DNA from: Flavobacteriaceae bacterium
GTDB taxonomy: Bacteria > Bacteroidota > Bacteroidia > Flavobacteriales > Flavobacteriaceae
Length of the DNA: 5,883 bases
Direction: 5' to 3'
Assembly (NCBI GenBank): GCA_013042255.1
Contig: JABDQK010000332.1
Span: 1 to 5,883 of the forward strand
Shown: positions 1 to 5,823 of the stretch, in pieces
How the letters are laid out: every line of letters starts with the position of its first letter
Numbering within the stretch: position 1 is the first letter of the stretch
Notes under the pieces: generated by a model
What the model was told of the DNA's origin: nothing
Seen by the model: the letters and a program-made list of their open reading frames with translations, nothing else
The model's database searches: none
Made by a program: the position numbers and the translations under genes

Positions 1-640
1 CCTCCGCAAAATAATCACTCATAATTTTAACCGCATCAAAATTCCTGGCCTCTTTGCCGTTTCTGATGATCTCTACCGAATTCATAACTACATCCACGCC
101 CGGCCGGTCGCCCTGGCCGGTTTCAACGTTTCCAATAGAGTCAACCACCGACATTCCTTCTACAACTTCCCCGAAAACGGTGTGTCTTCCATCAAGCCAT
201 GGAGTTGGTTTCAAAGTAATAAAGAATTGGCTGCCGTTTGTTTTAGGTCCGCCATTGGCCATGGATAAAATACCTGCCCTATCATGGCGTAGGGAATCGA
301 CGATCTCATCCTTAAAACGATACCCGGGATATCCCGATCCGCTGGCGGTAGGATCACCCCCCTGGATCATAAAATCAGACATTACCCTGTGGAAGATAAG
401 TCCGTCATAGTATTTCTTTTCTTTGTATTGCTCACTTACAAAAGGATTCGTGCCTTCCGCAAGGGAAACAAAATTGGCCACCGTCACTGGTGTTTTAGTG
501 TGTTCAAGTTTAAGAATGATGTCACCTTTGGTGGTTTTGATATCGGCAAAGATGCCATCCCCCAAATGGGTGTACTGACTCGATTTACATCCGATAAGAA
601 GTATTAATAGGGTTGCGTAATAGAAATAGGTCTTTTTCAT
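1..640 (-). CDS. Cyclophilin-type peptidyl-prolyl cis-trans isomerase lipoprotein (C-terminus cut by window edge)
   Basis: The 213 residues visible are a signal-anchored cyclophilin, expected to catalyse cis-trans isomerisation of X-Pro bonds in proteins of the cell envelope. A short hydrophobic stretch (residues 9-17) ends in a textbook lipobox, LIGC, with the lipidated Cys at 18. The cyclophilin fold follows from about residue 31: FHRV (83-86) with the catalytic Arg85, then MIQGGDP (91-97), GSQFF (136-140) and WLDGRHTVFG (148-157), which holds the conserved Trp and His. All the usual active-site landmarks are present. The start is the ATG at 640, which gives the lipoprotein signal directly. 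It lies 13 bases after the gldI stop with no Shine-Dalgarno, so it is probably co-transcribed as the last visible gene of the nrnA-like/gldI operon. No stop is seen before the left edge. The cyclophilin domain looks essentially complete by about residue 193; how much tail is missing is unknown. Family assignment is secure; the natural substrate is unknown. Confidence 0.93.
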   Translation of the reverse strand, partial: MKKTYFYYATLLILLIGCKSSQYTHLGDGIFADIKTTKGDIILKLEHTKTPVTVANFVSLAEGTNPFVSEQYKEKKYYDGLIFHRVMSDFMIQGGDPTASGSGYPGYRFKDEIVDSLRHDRAGILSMANGGPKTNGSQFFITLKPTPWLDGRHTVFGEVVEGMSVVDSIGNVETGQGDRPGVDVVMNSVEIIRNGKEARNFDAVKIMSDYFAE

Positions 641-653
641 CTAATAATTAAAT

Positions 654-1205
654 TTAGGGTGTACTACTTTTTTCGTCTGGTTCAATATCAATTATGGTAA
701 TTACTGCTTTCAGGGGTACATTGACTCCAATTTTGTTTTTGTCACCCAAATACCCGTAACCTAGAGATGACGGGAATAGAAAGGTGGCCTTTTCTCCTTC
801 TTTCAAGAGCTTAATACTGTTTCTCAAGCCCGGAAACAAACCCTGTTTATCAACTTTATACGTTTGAAGGCCTAACTCGTCTTCAGTATAAATAGTATCA
901 TTCTCAAAGGTCAGCAGGGTATAGGTGAATTGGACGATGTCATTGGTTTGTGGCGTATAACTACTCACTTCATTGCTAAGTTCGTAGGTATACCAACTCC
1001 CATCTGCAGTGGTTTTGTACTCTTTAAGACTGTCTTTATTTATGATCTCCCGGATCATTTGCTCTTCTGCCGCTAATAGACGTTTATTCCTTTCGGCAGA
1101 TTCCTTAATAAAAGATCCTGAATTCACTTTCACGGGTTTGCGTGCTACAGGTTCCTGACAAGCAGAGACCGCGAGAATAGCAAGTAAGAGAATTCGTTTT
1201 TTCAT
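654..1205 (-). CDS. gldI: GldI, gliding-motility-associated FKBP-type peptidyl-prolyl isomerase lipoprotein
   Basis: This 183-residue protein matches the GldI family of Flavobacteriia, lipoproteins related to FKBP isomerases and required for gliding in Flavobacterium johnsoniae. The signal peptide is MKKR followed by a hydrophobic run and lipobox VSAC, with Cys16 as the lipid attachment site. A charged helical linker (about 35-65) precedes the FKBP-like domain (about 85-175), seen as FPGLRNSIKLLKEGEKA (124-140), the LGYGYLGD loop (148-155) and the final strand AVITIIDIEP (167-176). The usual FKBP aromatic in 'PGW' is Leu127 here, so the isomerase pocket may be altered. The ATG overlaps the upstream phosphoesterase stop as ATGA, implying translational coupling. 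The length and the position next to a DHH phosphoesterase and a cyclophilin fit flavobacterial gldI as I know it. The name rests on sequence recognition without a database search; a generic FKBP lipoprotein is the alternative. Presence of gldI does not prove that the organism glides. Confidence 0.85.
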   Translation of the reverse strand: MKKRILLLAILAVSACQEPVARKPVKVNSGSFIKESAERNKRLLAAEEQMIREIINKDSLKEYKTTADGSWYTYELSNEVSSYTPQTNDIVQFTYTLLTFENDTIYTEDELGLQTYKVDKQGLFPGLRNSIKLLKEGEKATFLFPSSLGYGYLGDKNKIGVNVPLKAVITIIDIEPDEKSSTP

Positions 1206-2218
1206 GCGTTTAATTCACTTTTATGTTGCTCTAAGAGAGTTCGGAAATAGGTTACTGTTTCCTTCATGGATCGCGTGCTTTTCCCTCCTGCCGCATTGGT
1301 ATGGCCACCTCCTTCAAAATAGGAACGGGCAAATTCATTTACGGAGAAATCACCTTCTGACCGAAAAGAAATCTTTATAATCCCTTCATCTCTGTTCTCG
1401 ATAAAGATGACCGCCATACGTATCCCTGCAAGGGTAAGCCCGTAATTCACAAATCCTTCCGTATCCCCTTTCTTAAAATCATTTTTGTCTAATTCCTCCT
1501 GACTAAGAGTGATGTATGCTGTTGAATACTCGGGAAGGATAACCAGGTTATTAAGGGCACAACCCAGAAGATGTAACCTGCTGGGAGTGTTGGTGTCGAA
1601 TATTTCCCTGTGGATCTCTGAATTTCGTGCTCCTTTGTCTATCAAGGCAGCCACAACCCTATGCGTTTCGCTGGTGGTTGCTGCGTATTTAAAAGATCCT
1701 GTATCGGTGAGAATACCTGCATAAAGGCAATCTGCTATTTCTGAGTTTATCTCATTTCCCCCTCCCAGCGCTTTAATCATATGGAAGATCATCTCACAGG
1801 TAGAACTCATGCTTGTATCTGAATACATGACTGAGGCGTAATTAGCCGGACTCTGATGGTGATCTACCATCACAAAGGTTGTGTCTGTTTCCTCAAGGAC
1901 TTCCTTCATTTGTCCGATCCTGCCTAAATCATTGAAATCTACTGTAAAGATGAGGGTAGAAGTTGCGATTAATTCCTTAGCCTGTGCATTCTGTTTTTCA
2001 TAGATTATGACATTCCCGGTACCCGGCATCCACTTCAGGAATTCCGGATAATCATTTGGGCTGATCACAACAGAAGAATGCCCTTTTTTTACTAAATAAT
2101 GATGGAGCCCTAAGGCAGCGCCAATAGCATCGCCGTCAGGATTTTTATGGGGGATAATAGCAATTTTCTGGGGAGTGCTAAGCAAGGCTTCTAAGGCCCG
2201 GACATCTGCTGAATTCAT
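1202..2218 (-). CDS. DHH/DHHA1 phosphoesterase, NrnA-type oligoribonuclease / pAp phosphatase
   Basis: A 338-residue cytoplasmic protein with the complete motif set of the bifunctional NrnA family, which degrades 2-5 nt RNA and dephosphorylates 3'-phosphoadenosine 5'-phosphate. The DHH domain shows HKNPDGDAIG (24-33), VDFND (93-97), the signature DHH (119-121) followed by Q and S, and TDTGSF (171-176); these Asp/His residues bind two Mn ions. The C-terminal DHHA1 domain shows GGGH (303-306) followed by AAGG (309-312), the substrate-binding loop. The length is typical of NrnA (about 310-340 residues), and no key residue is missing. It is the first gene of a leftward operon and overlaps gldI by four bases. 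A TATCTTTG -7 box ends 5 bases before the ATG, so the transcript is probably leaderless or nearly so. The family is certain; the balance between nano-RNase, pAp phosphatase and cyclic-dinucleotide (pGpG/pApA) activities cannot be told from sequence, so no gene symbol is given. Confidence 0.93.
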   Translation of the reverse strand: MNSADVRALEALLSTPQKIAIIPHKNPDGDAIGAALGLHHYLVKKGHSSVVISPNDYPEFLKWMPGTGNVIIYEKQNAQAKELIATSTLIFTVDFNDLGRIGQMKEVLEETDTTFVMVDHHQSPANYASVMYSDTSMSSTCEMIFHMIKALGGGNEINSEIADCLYAGILTDTGSFKYAATTSETHRVVAALIDKGARNSEIHREIFDTNTPSRLHLLGCALNNLVILPEYSTAYITLSQEELDKNDFKKGDTEGFVNYGLTLAGIRMAVIFIENRDEGIIKISFRSEGDFSVNEFARSYFEGGGHTNAAGGKSTRSMKETVTYFRTLLEQHKSELNA

Positions 2219-2223
2219 GCCTG

Positions 2224-2231
2224 CAAAGATA
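2224..2231 (-). promoter_or_regulatory. Bacteroidota -7 box (TATCTTTG) for the NrnA-like/gldI/cyclophilin operon
   Basis: Read on the minus strand, TATCTTTG matches the Bacteroidota -7 consensus TAnnTTTG at all fixed positions. Only five bases separate it from the ATG at 2218. With a start site some 5-7 bases downstream of the box, the mRNA would begin at or within a base or two of the start codon. I find no good TTG at the -33 distance, so the upstream half is weak. The box match is seen directly; the leaderless transcript is inferred. Confidence 0.65.
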
Positions 2232-2287
2232 CGATTTAAATGAAATACCCGTCACTAAATTGAATCAGGTTAAATTATCACTAACTT

Positions 2288-2330
2288 TTAAATCATTGAT
2301 TAAATCAAACTCCAAAAAAAATTACTTTAG
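2288..2330 (+). promoter_or_regulatory. Possible weak promoter of the PhoD-like gene, with a TTAAATCA direct repeat
   Basis: TACTTTAG at 2323-2330 fits TAnnTTTG at all but one fixed position and lies 17 bases before the ATG at 2348. A TTG at 2296-2298 could serve as -33 element, but its spacing of 24 bases is longer than usual. The octamer TTAAATCA occurs twice, at 2288-2295 and 2300-2307, 12 bases apart and flanking this TTG. That could be a regulator site, but the region is very AT-rich and the match may be chance. Confidence 0.35.
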
Positions 2331-2347
2331 TATTAAATTTAAAGTCG

Positions 2348-3376
2348 ATGCAAAAAAAACACCTCCTTTACCTGCTTTTAGCTGTATTTATTAATTGTAA
2401 AACTACTCAGGTTTCTAAGAAGCAGGAAGTTTCTAAGGGAGACTTCACTATCGCATTTGGTTCCTGTAACAGACATGATGTAAATAACATACTCTGGGAT
2501 GATGTACTGAAGGTTGATCCGGATATTTGGATCTGGGGAGGTGATATAATCTATGCGGATACTGATGATCCCGGAAAAATAGCCGAAATGTACGAAGAGC
2601 AAAGGAGTGTGCCCGGCTATGCCCAGGTCCTCAGTGAAATTGAGGTCATTGGCACCTGGGACGACCACGATTACGGCCTGAATGATGGAGGAAATGAATT
2701 TGAAGCTAAAGGGGAAAGTCAGCAGGTTTTCCTCGATTTTATGGATGTACCCAAAACCGATCCCAGACGTCAGAGAGAAGGGGTGTATGCCAGCCATGAT
2801 TACCAAACCCCAAAGGGTGAAGTTAAGGTCCTGGTACTGGATACCCGATTCTTCAGATCGGCACTTACCCCTTCCAGCACAAAAGGCAATAGGTATATGC
2901 CCGGAATTTACGGAGAAGGTACCGTATTGGGTGATGAGCAATGGACCTGGCTGGAAAAGGAATTGAACTCATCCAAGGCTGATTTTAACATTATTGTAAG
3001 CAGTATACAGTTTCTTTCTGATCAACACGGATTTGAGACTTGGGGAAATTTTCCTCATGAGGTCGACAGGCTTAAAAAGACCATTTCAGAATCGGGCGCC
3101 CGGGGTGTTATCATTCTTTCCGGGGACCGTCATATATCAGAATTTTCGGGCACTGAGGTTGAGGGTTTGAACTACCCCCTAATTGATTTTACCAGTAGCG
3201 GACTTACTCATGTTTATTCCAGTTTTTCGGGAGAACCAAATCCCGGCAGGATAGGGGAGGTGGTAGCCATAAAGAGCTTCGGCCTGCTGCGGATCCATTT
3301 TAATTCAAGAAAGGTTGAAATGGAAATGATTGGGGATGATGGAAAGGTCCTGAATCAACTATCACAAGAGTATTAA
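2348..3376 (+). CDS. PhoD-like metallophosphatase (alkaline phosphatase D family) lipoprotein
   Basis: A 342-residue calcineurin-like phosphoesterase of the PhoD type, probably hydrolysing phosphomono- or diesters at the cell envelope. The N-terminus MQKKH plus a hydrophobic stretch ends at Cys17 (VFINC), an acceptable Bacteroidota lipobox, so it is likely lipid-anchored. Metal and active-site motifs run in family order: FGSC (37-40; PhoD proteins use this Cys as an iron ligand), GGDIIY (64-69), WDDHDYGLND (104-113), LDTR (164-167), SSIQFL (218-223) and SGDRH (258-262). Bacillus PhoD is nearly 600 residues and has an N-terminal Ig-like domain; this protein has only the catalytic part, as in the short flavobacterial homologues. 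It is transcribed divergently from the NrnA-like gene. ndk follows, but has its own promoter. I see no clear Pho box, so regulation by phosphate is not shown. The fold is near certain; the substrate is unknown. Confidence 0.92.
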   Translation: MQKKHLLYLLLAVFINCKTTQVSKKQEVSKGDFTIAFGSCNRHDVNNILWDDVLKVDPDIWIWGGDIIYADTDDPGKIAEMYEEQRSVPGYAQVLSEIEVIGTWDDHDYGLNDGGNEFEAKGESQQVFLDFMDVPKTDPRRQREGVYASHDYQTPKGEVKVLVLDTRFFRSALTPSSTKGNRYMPGIYGEGTVLGDEQWTWLEKELNSSKADFNIIVSSIQFLSDQHGFETWGNFPHEVDRLKKTISESGARGVIILSGDRHISEFSGTEVEGLNYPLIDFTSSGLTHVYSSFSGEPNPGRIGEVVAIKSFGLLRIHFNSRKVEMEMIGDDGKVLNQLSQEY

Positions 3377-3378
3377 TG

Positions 3379-3409
3379 TTGTAGGTTGCGATCAGATAGC
3401 GTACTTTTG
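3379..3409 (+). promoter_or_regulatory. ndk promoter: TTG -33 element and TACTTTTG -7 box
   Basis: TACTTTTG at 3402-3409 is a perfect match to the Bacteroidota -7 consensus TAnnTTTG. A TTG at 3379-3381 lies 20 bases upstream, close to the preferred spacing. The expected start site near 3415 would leave a leader of about 11 bases before the ndk ATG at 3427. The whole promoter fits in the 50-base gap after the PhoD-like stop, and it is the best-formed promoter in the window. Confidence 0.75.
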
Positions 3410-3426
3410 CCGAAAATTTTTATCGA

Positions 3427-3846
3427 ATGACAGGAAACAGAACATTTACAATGATCAAACCCGATGCGGTAGAGAATGGCCATATTGGTGCTATTCTGGA
3501 AAAGATCACCTCTGCGGGATTTAAGATCATCGCTATGAAATATACGCAGCTCAGCAAGCGCGATGCTCGCGAGTTTTACGCTATCCACAAAGAGCGACCT
3601 TTCTTTGATGAGTTGGTAAACTTTATGACCAGAGGCCCGATTGTTTCGGCTATTCTGGAAAAGGATAATGCTGTAGAAGATTTCAGGGCCCTGATAGGTG
3701 CAACCAACCCTGCGGAAGCTGCCGAAGGAACCATCCGAAAGTTATTTGCAAAAGATATCGGAGAAAATGCAGTTCACGGGTCGGACAGCGATGAAAATGC
3801 AGCCATAGAAGGCGCTTTCCATTTTTCCGGTAGGGAGATCTACTAA
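3427..3846 (+). CDS. ndk: Nucleoside diphosphate kinase
   Basis: This 139-residue enzyme transfers the gamma-phosphate of NTPs (mainly ATP) to NDPs through a phosphohistidine, maintaining cytoplasmic NTP and dNTP pools. It begins with [10 protein letters not shown] (6-15), where Lys11 contacts phosphate. The catalytic loop is NAVHGSDS (114-121), with the phosphorylated His at 117. [15 protein letters not shown] (91-105) is the conserved stretch before it, with the phosphate-binding Arg at 104. FHFSGREIY closes the protein, matching the short bacterial NDK form of about 140 residues. Nothing is missing or altered. It has its own strong promoter just upstream and a strong terminator 22 bases after its stop, so it is probably monocistronic, although read-through from the PhoD-like gene is possible. 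The start at 3427 gives the standard N-terminus; there is no Shine-Dalgarno sequence. Confidence 0.98.
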   Translation: MTGNRTFTMIKPDAVENGHIGAILEKITSAGFKIIAMKYTQLSKRDAREFYAIHKERPFFDELVNFMTRGPIVSAILEKDNAVEDFRALIGATNPAEAAEGTIRKLFAKDIGENAVHGSDSDENAAIEGAFHFSGREIY

Positions 3847-3867
3847 CAAAGTTTAAAAGGATTATTT

Positions 3868-3900
3868 AAAAGGGACTTCCATTATTGGGAGTCCTTTTTT
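3868..3900 (+). terminator. Rho-independent terminator after ndk
   Basis: A 13-pair stem (3868-3880 with 3887-3899, including two G-T wobbles at 3872/3895 and 3878/3889) closes a six-base loop ATTATT. The right arm runs into six Ts at 3895-3900. It lies between the ends of the convergent ndk and DUF721 genes. Because the outer stem pairs are A-T, the minus strand also has a short T run, so it may stop both transcripts, more weakly leftward. Confidence 0.85.
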
Positions 3901-3916
3901 GTGTTTGGTGAGAAAT

Positions 3917-4210
3917 CTACCGAAGTACAATCTTCTTTACAACTTCCCTGCCTACCTCTTCGTTCAGGAGATTGACGATCTTCGATTTTCCCAGGCTGAG
4001 TTCTTCCCTTAGGACGGAGGAGGAAAGGGAGACAAATAAGGTTCCATTTCTAAGGTCAAGGCCCGTGGTATAATTGTTTACGCCATTACCCATCAAGGAA
4101 ACCCAGGCTTCCTTTACCAAAACCTTGTCTAATCCCTTCTGCAATTTATTGGAAGAAATAAATTCCTGAAGGGCTTCACCGATGGAAACATTGTTTTTTT
4201 TTCTTACCAT
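3917..4210 (-). CDS. DUF721 / DciA-like small protein
   Basis: A 97-residue soluble protein with the layout of DUF721: an N-terminal helix (IGEALQEFISSNKLQKGLDKV, 10-30), the conserved Trp36 in EAWVSLMGNGVNNYTT, the strand pair LDLRNGTLFVSL (51-62), SSSVLREELSL (63-73), and a final helix ending at the C-terminus. DUF721 includes DciA, which in many bacteria helps load the replicative helicase DnaB. Bacteroidota members are short and lack the long C-terminal extension of some DciA proteins, and I cannot say whether this one does the same job. It is the third gene of the recF operon, two bases after the lipoprotein stop, and the DNA-metabolism link agrees with recF upstream. The region around its third to sixth codons is a run of nine As (4194-4202 on the opposite strand), a place where slippage or sequencing error could occur. 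Confidence 0.85.
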   Translation of the reverse strand: MVRKKNNVSIGEALQEFISSNKLQKGLDKVLVKEAWVSLMGNGVNNYTTGLDLRNGTLFVSLSSSVLREELSLGKSKIVNLLNEEVGREVVKKIVLR

Positions 4211-4212
4211 AA

Positions 4213-4629
4213 TTAGTCGAGGATAACAGGATGATACCGCCTATAAATATAACGAATCTGCTCATTATTTTTTAAAACGAGCAATGTTTCTGTCAGTTGT
4301 TCAATTTCTTCCTCCCATTCACTCATCTCATTGTTATACAACATGATAAAAGCATCATTTCTAGCTGAGAGTGAAAAATTTTCTGCATCGTCTGAAGTGA
4401 TAAAACTACCATCGGGAAGAGGTTGAACCTTCTTCCTGTATCCTTTCATACCGGAAACTTCAATATAATCGACCGTAGTATTGATTTCATAACGCTTTTT
4501 GTCCCCTGAGGGGAATTCAACTACAGAAATTTCCCAGTACCCGTTTAGAAGTTCCAGATCTTCTTTTTCTATCTTTTGCCCACAGGAAATAAATAGGATC
4601 ATCAATAAAATTACAGTTAGCTGCCTCAT
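4213..4629 (-). CDS. Small lipocalin-like lipoprotein, function unknown
   Basis: A 138-residue lipoprotein. The chosen ATG at 4629 gives MRQ plus a hydrophobic run ending in Cys16 (FISC followed by GQK), a typical flavobacterial lipid signal. An upstream ATG at 4704 would bury this signal behind 25 residues overlapping recF and is rejected. The mature part begins with LNGYWEI (near residues 28-34), resembling the G-x-W motif at the start of lipocalin-like barrels, followed by alternating strand-like segments (VDYIEV, EQIRYIYRRY) and an acidic patch (SEWEEEIEQL). Flavobacterial proteins of this kind are often called lipocalin family, but that is weak here: no ligand-binding residue can be named. 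The gene starts one base after the recF stop and ends two bases before the DUF721 start, so the three are almost surely one transcript. Being a lipoprotein, it should sit in the envelope, and a direct role in DNA repair is not implied. Confidence 0.75.
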   Translation of the reverse strand: MRQLTVILLMILFISCGQKIEKEDLELLNGYWEISVVEFPSGDKKRYEINTTVDYIEVSGMKGYRKKVQPLPDGSFITSDDAENFSLSARNDAFIMLYNNEMSEWEEEIEQLTETLLVLKNNEQIRYIYRRYHPVILD

Positions 4630-4630
4630 T

Positions 4631-5710
4631 TTATAAAGGGAATATTTTATAGGTCTGATGTATTTCTTTAATAATTCTTTCCGTGCGTTCTGCATGGGTA
4701 TCACTTATGAATATCTGACCAAAGTTATCATCTTCCACCAGGGATATAATATGAGCCACCCGACTTTCGTCAAGTTTGTCAAAAATATCATCCAACAGCA
4801 GGATGGGAGTAGTGCCTACCAGTTTTTTAAGCAGCTTGAACTGGGCAAATTTCAAGGCGATAAGAAATGATTTCTGTTGCCCCTGACTCCCGAATTTTTT
4901 AATGGGAAAAGTACCTATTTCAAAATCGAGATCGTCTTTGTGTACCCCAACACTGGTGTATTGCAGGGCCCTGTCGCGGTCGATATTCGCCGAAAGCAAA
5001 TCGGCAAGACTGGCCTCGTGTAAACGGGAATTGTAAATGAGATTAACCTCTTCAGTATCCCCCGAAATGAGGCGGTACTGTTCCTTGAAAATAGGATGGA
5101 TTTCTTCTGTAAATGCTACCCTTTTATCATAGATCTGCTGCCCGTAAGAGTGTAATTGCTCGTTGTATACTTCAATGGTTTTTGGATCATAGGTATGGTT
5201 GGCGGCGAAATATTTTAATAGTGCATTTCGCTGCGATACAGCCTTTTGGTAATTCAGCAGGGCATGCAGATATTCAGGGTCTGATTGTGAAATGACTCCA
5301 TCCATAAATTTTCTGCGCGTTTCACTCCCTTCGATGATGAGGTCACGATCTGCAGGGGAAATAATAACCAGGGGCAGAAGGCCTATATGTTCAGACAGTC
5401 GGTCATAGGCCTTACCATTCCTCCGGATCACCTTTTTAACATTGCGTTTCAGGGAACAGACGATCTTTTCCTCCCTTCCTTTGAGAGAAAAAGTTCCTTC
5501 AATCACGAAAAAGTCTTCTCCGTGTTTGATATTCTGGGTGGCGATGGGATTGAAATAACTCTTACCAAAAGACAGATGATAAATGGCATCGAGCATGTTG
5601 GTTTTTCCTCTGCCGTTATTTCCAACAAAGCAATTGATCTTGGAATCAAACTCGAATTGAATATCGCTGAAGTTTTTGTAATTAAGCAGGGAAATCTTCT
5701 GAAGAAACAT
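4631..5710 (-). CDS. recF: DNA replication and repair protein RecF
   Basis: A 359-residue SMC/ABC-type ATPase that helps load RecA, with RecO and RecR, at single-strand gaps. Motifs in order: N-terminal [14 protein letters not shown] (8-21), Walker A GNNGRGKT (30-37) with Lys36, the RecF-typical [21 protein letters not shown] (117-137), ABC signature GSQGQQK (274-280), Walker [16 protein letters not shown] (303-317) and the D/H switch region [10 protein letters not shown] (334-343). The length is standard. The ATG at 5710 is preferred over an in-frame ATG at 5764 because it gives the usual RecF N-terminus ([14 protein letters not shown]) and because the longer form would place the -7 box inside the coding region. 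It heads a leftward operon with the lipoprotein and DUF721 genes. A short intergenic region separates it from a divergent gene on the right. Confidence 0.97.
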   Translation of the reverse strand: MFLQKISLLNYKNFSDIQFEFDSKINCFVGNNGRGKTNMLDAIYHLSFGKSYFNPIATQNIKHGEDFFVIEGTFSLKGREEKIVCSLKRNVKKVIRRNGKAYDRLSEHIGLLPLVIISPADRDLIIEGSETRRKFMDGVISQSDPEYLHALLNYQKAVSQRNALLKYFAANHTYDPKTIEVYNEQLHSYGQQIYDKRVAFTEEIHPIFKEQYRLISGDTEEVNLIYNSRLHEASLADLLSANIDRDRALQYTSVGVHKDDLDFEIGTFPIKKFGSQGQQKSFLIALKFAQFKLLKKLVGTTPILLLDDIFDKLDESRVAHIISLVEDDNFGQIFISDTHAERTERIIKEIHQTYKIFPL

Positions 5711-5752
5711 TAAAAGTAGTGTTGAAAATAGATTTTTGGGCCGAATATTATC

Positions 5753-5760
5753 CAAAAATA
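5753..5760 (-). promoter_or_regulatory. Bacteroidota -7 box (TATTTTTG) for recF
   Basis: On the minus strand this octamer is a perfect TAnnTTTG match, 42 bases before the recF ATG at 5710, implying a leader of roughly 36-38 bases. No clear TTG is found 19-21 bases further up, so the -33 half is weak or absent. Its position supports the shorter recF start. Confidence 0.6.
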
Positions 5761-5795
5761 ACAAATAAATACCCTTCGGTTTTCGATAAAAACTT

Positions 5796-5803
5796 TATTT
5801 TTG
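5796..5803 (+). promoter_or_regulatory. Bacteroidota -7 box (TATTTTTG) for the rightward gene
   Basis: A perfect TAnnTTTG match 20 bases before the ATG at 5824, giving a leader of about 14 bases. A TTCG at 5775-5778 is a poor -33 candidate at slightly short spacing. The box is the mirror partner of the recF box, with 35 bases between them, so both upstream elements must share the same stretch. Confidence 0.6.
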
Positions 5804-5823
5804 CGCGATCAATCAAAGGAACT

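Noticed and set aside
54..410. Open frame of 118 codons on the plus strand at the left end
   Set aside because: It lies wholly opposite the cyclophilin gene, which has all family motifs. Its translation is Ser/Thr/Pro-rich with no recognisable domain.
2378..2941. 187-codon open frame on the minus strand
   Set aside because: It is antisense to the PhoD-like gene, whose motifs are intact. No promoter or family resemblance is visible.
3373..3588. 71-codon minus-strand open frame covering the ndk start and promoter
   Set aside because: It is antisense to ndk and its promoter, and its product has no recognisable features.
4630..4704. Longer form of the small lipoprotein starting at 4704
   Set aside because: It would overlap the 3' end of recF by more than 70 bases and place 25 residues before a good lipoprotein signal peptide.
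5387..5713. 108-codon plus-strand open frame opposite the 5' end of recF
   Set aside because: It is the complement of the RecF Walker A region; coding evidence is entirely on the recF strand.
5711..5764. Longer recF form starting at the ATG at 5764
   Set aside because: The 18 extra residues are not part of the usual RecF N-terminus and would cover the TATTTTTG promoter box; the ATG at 5710 gives the standard start.
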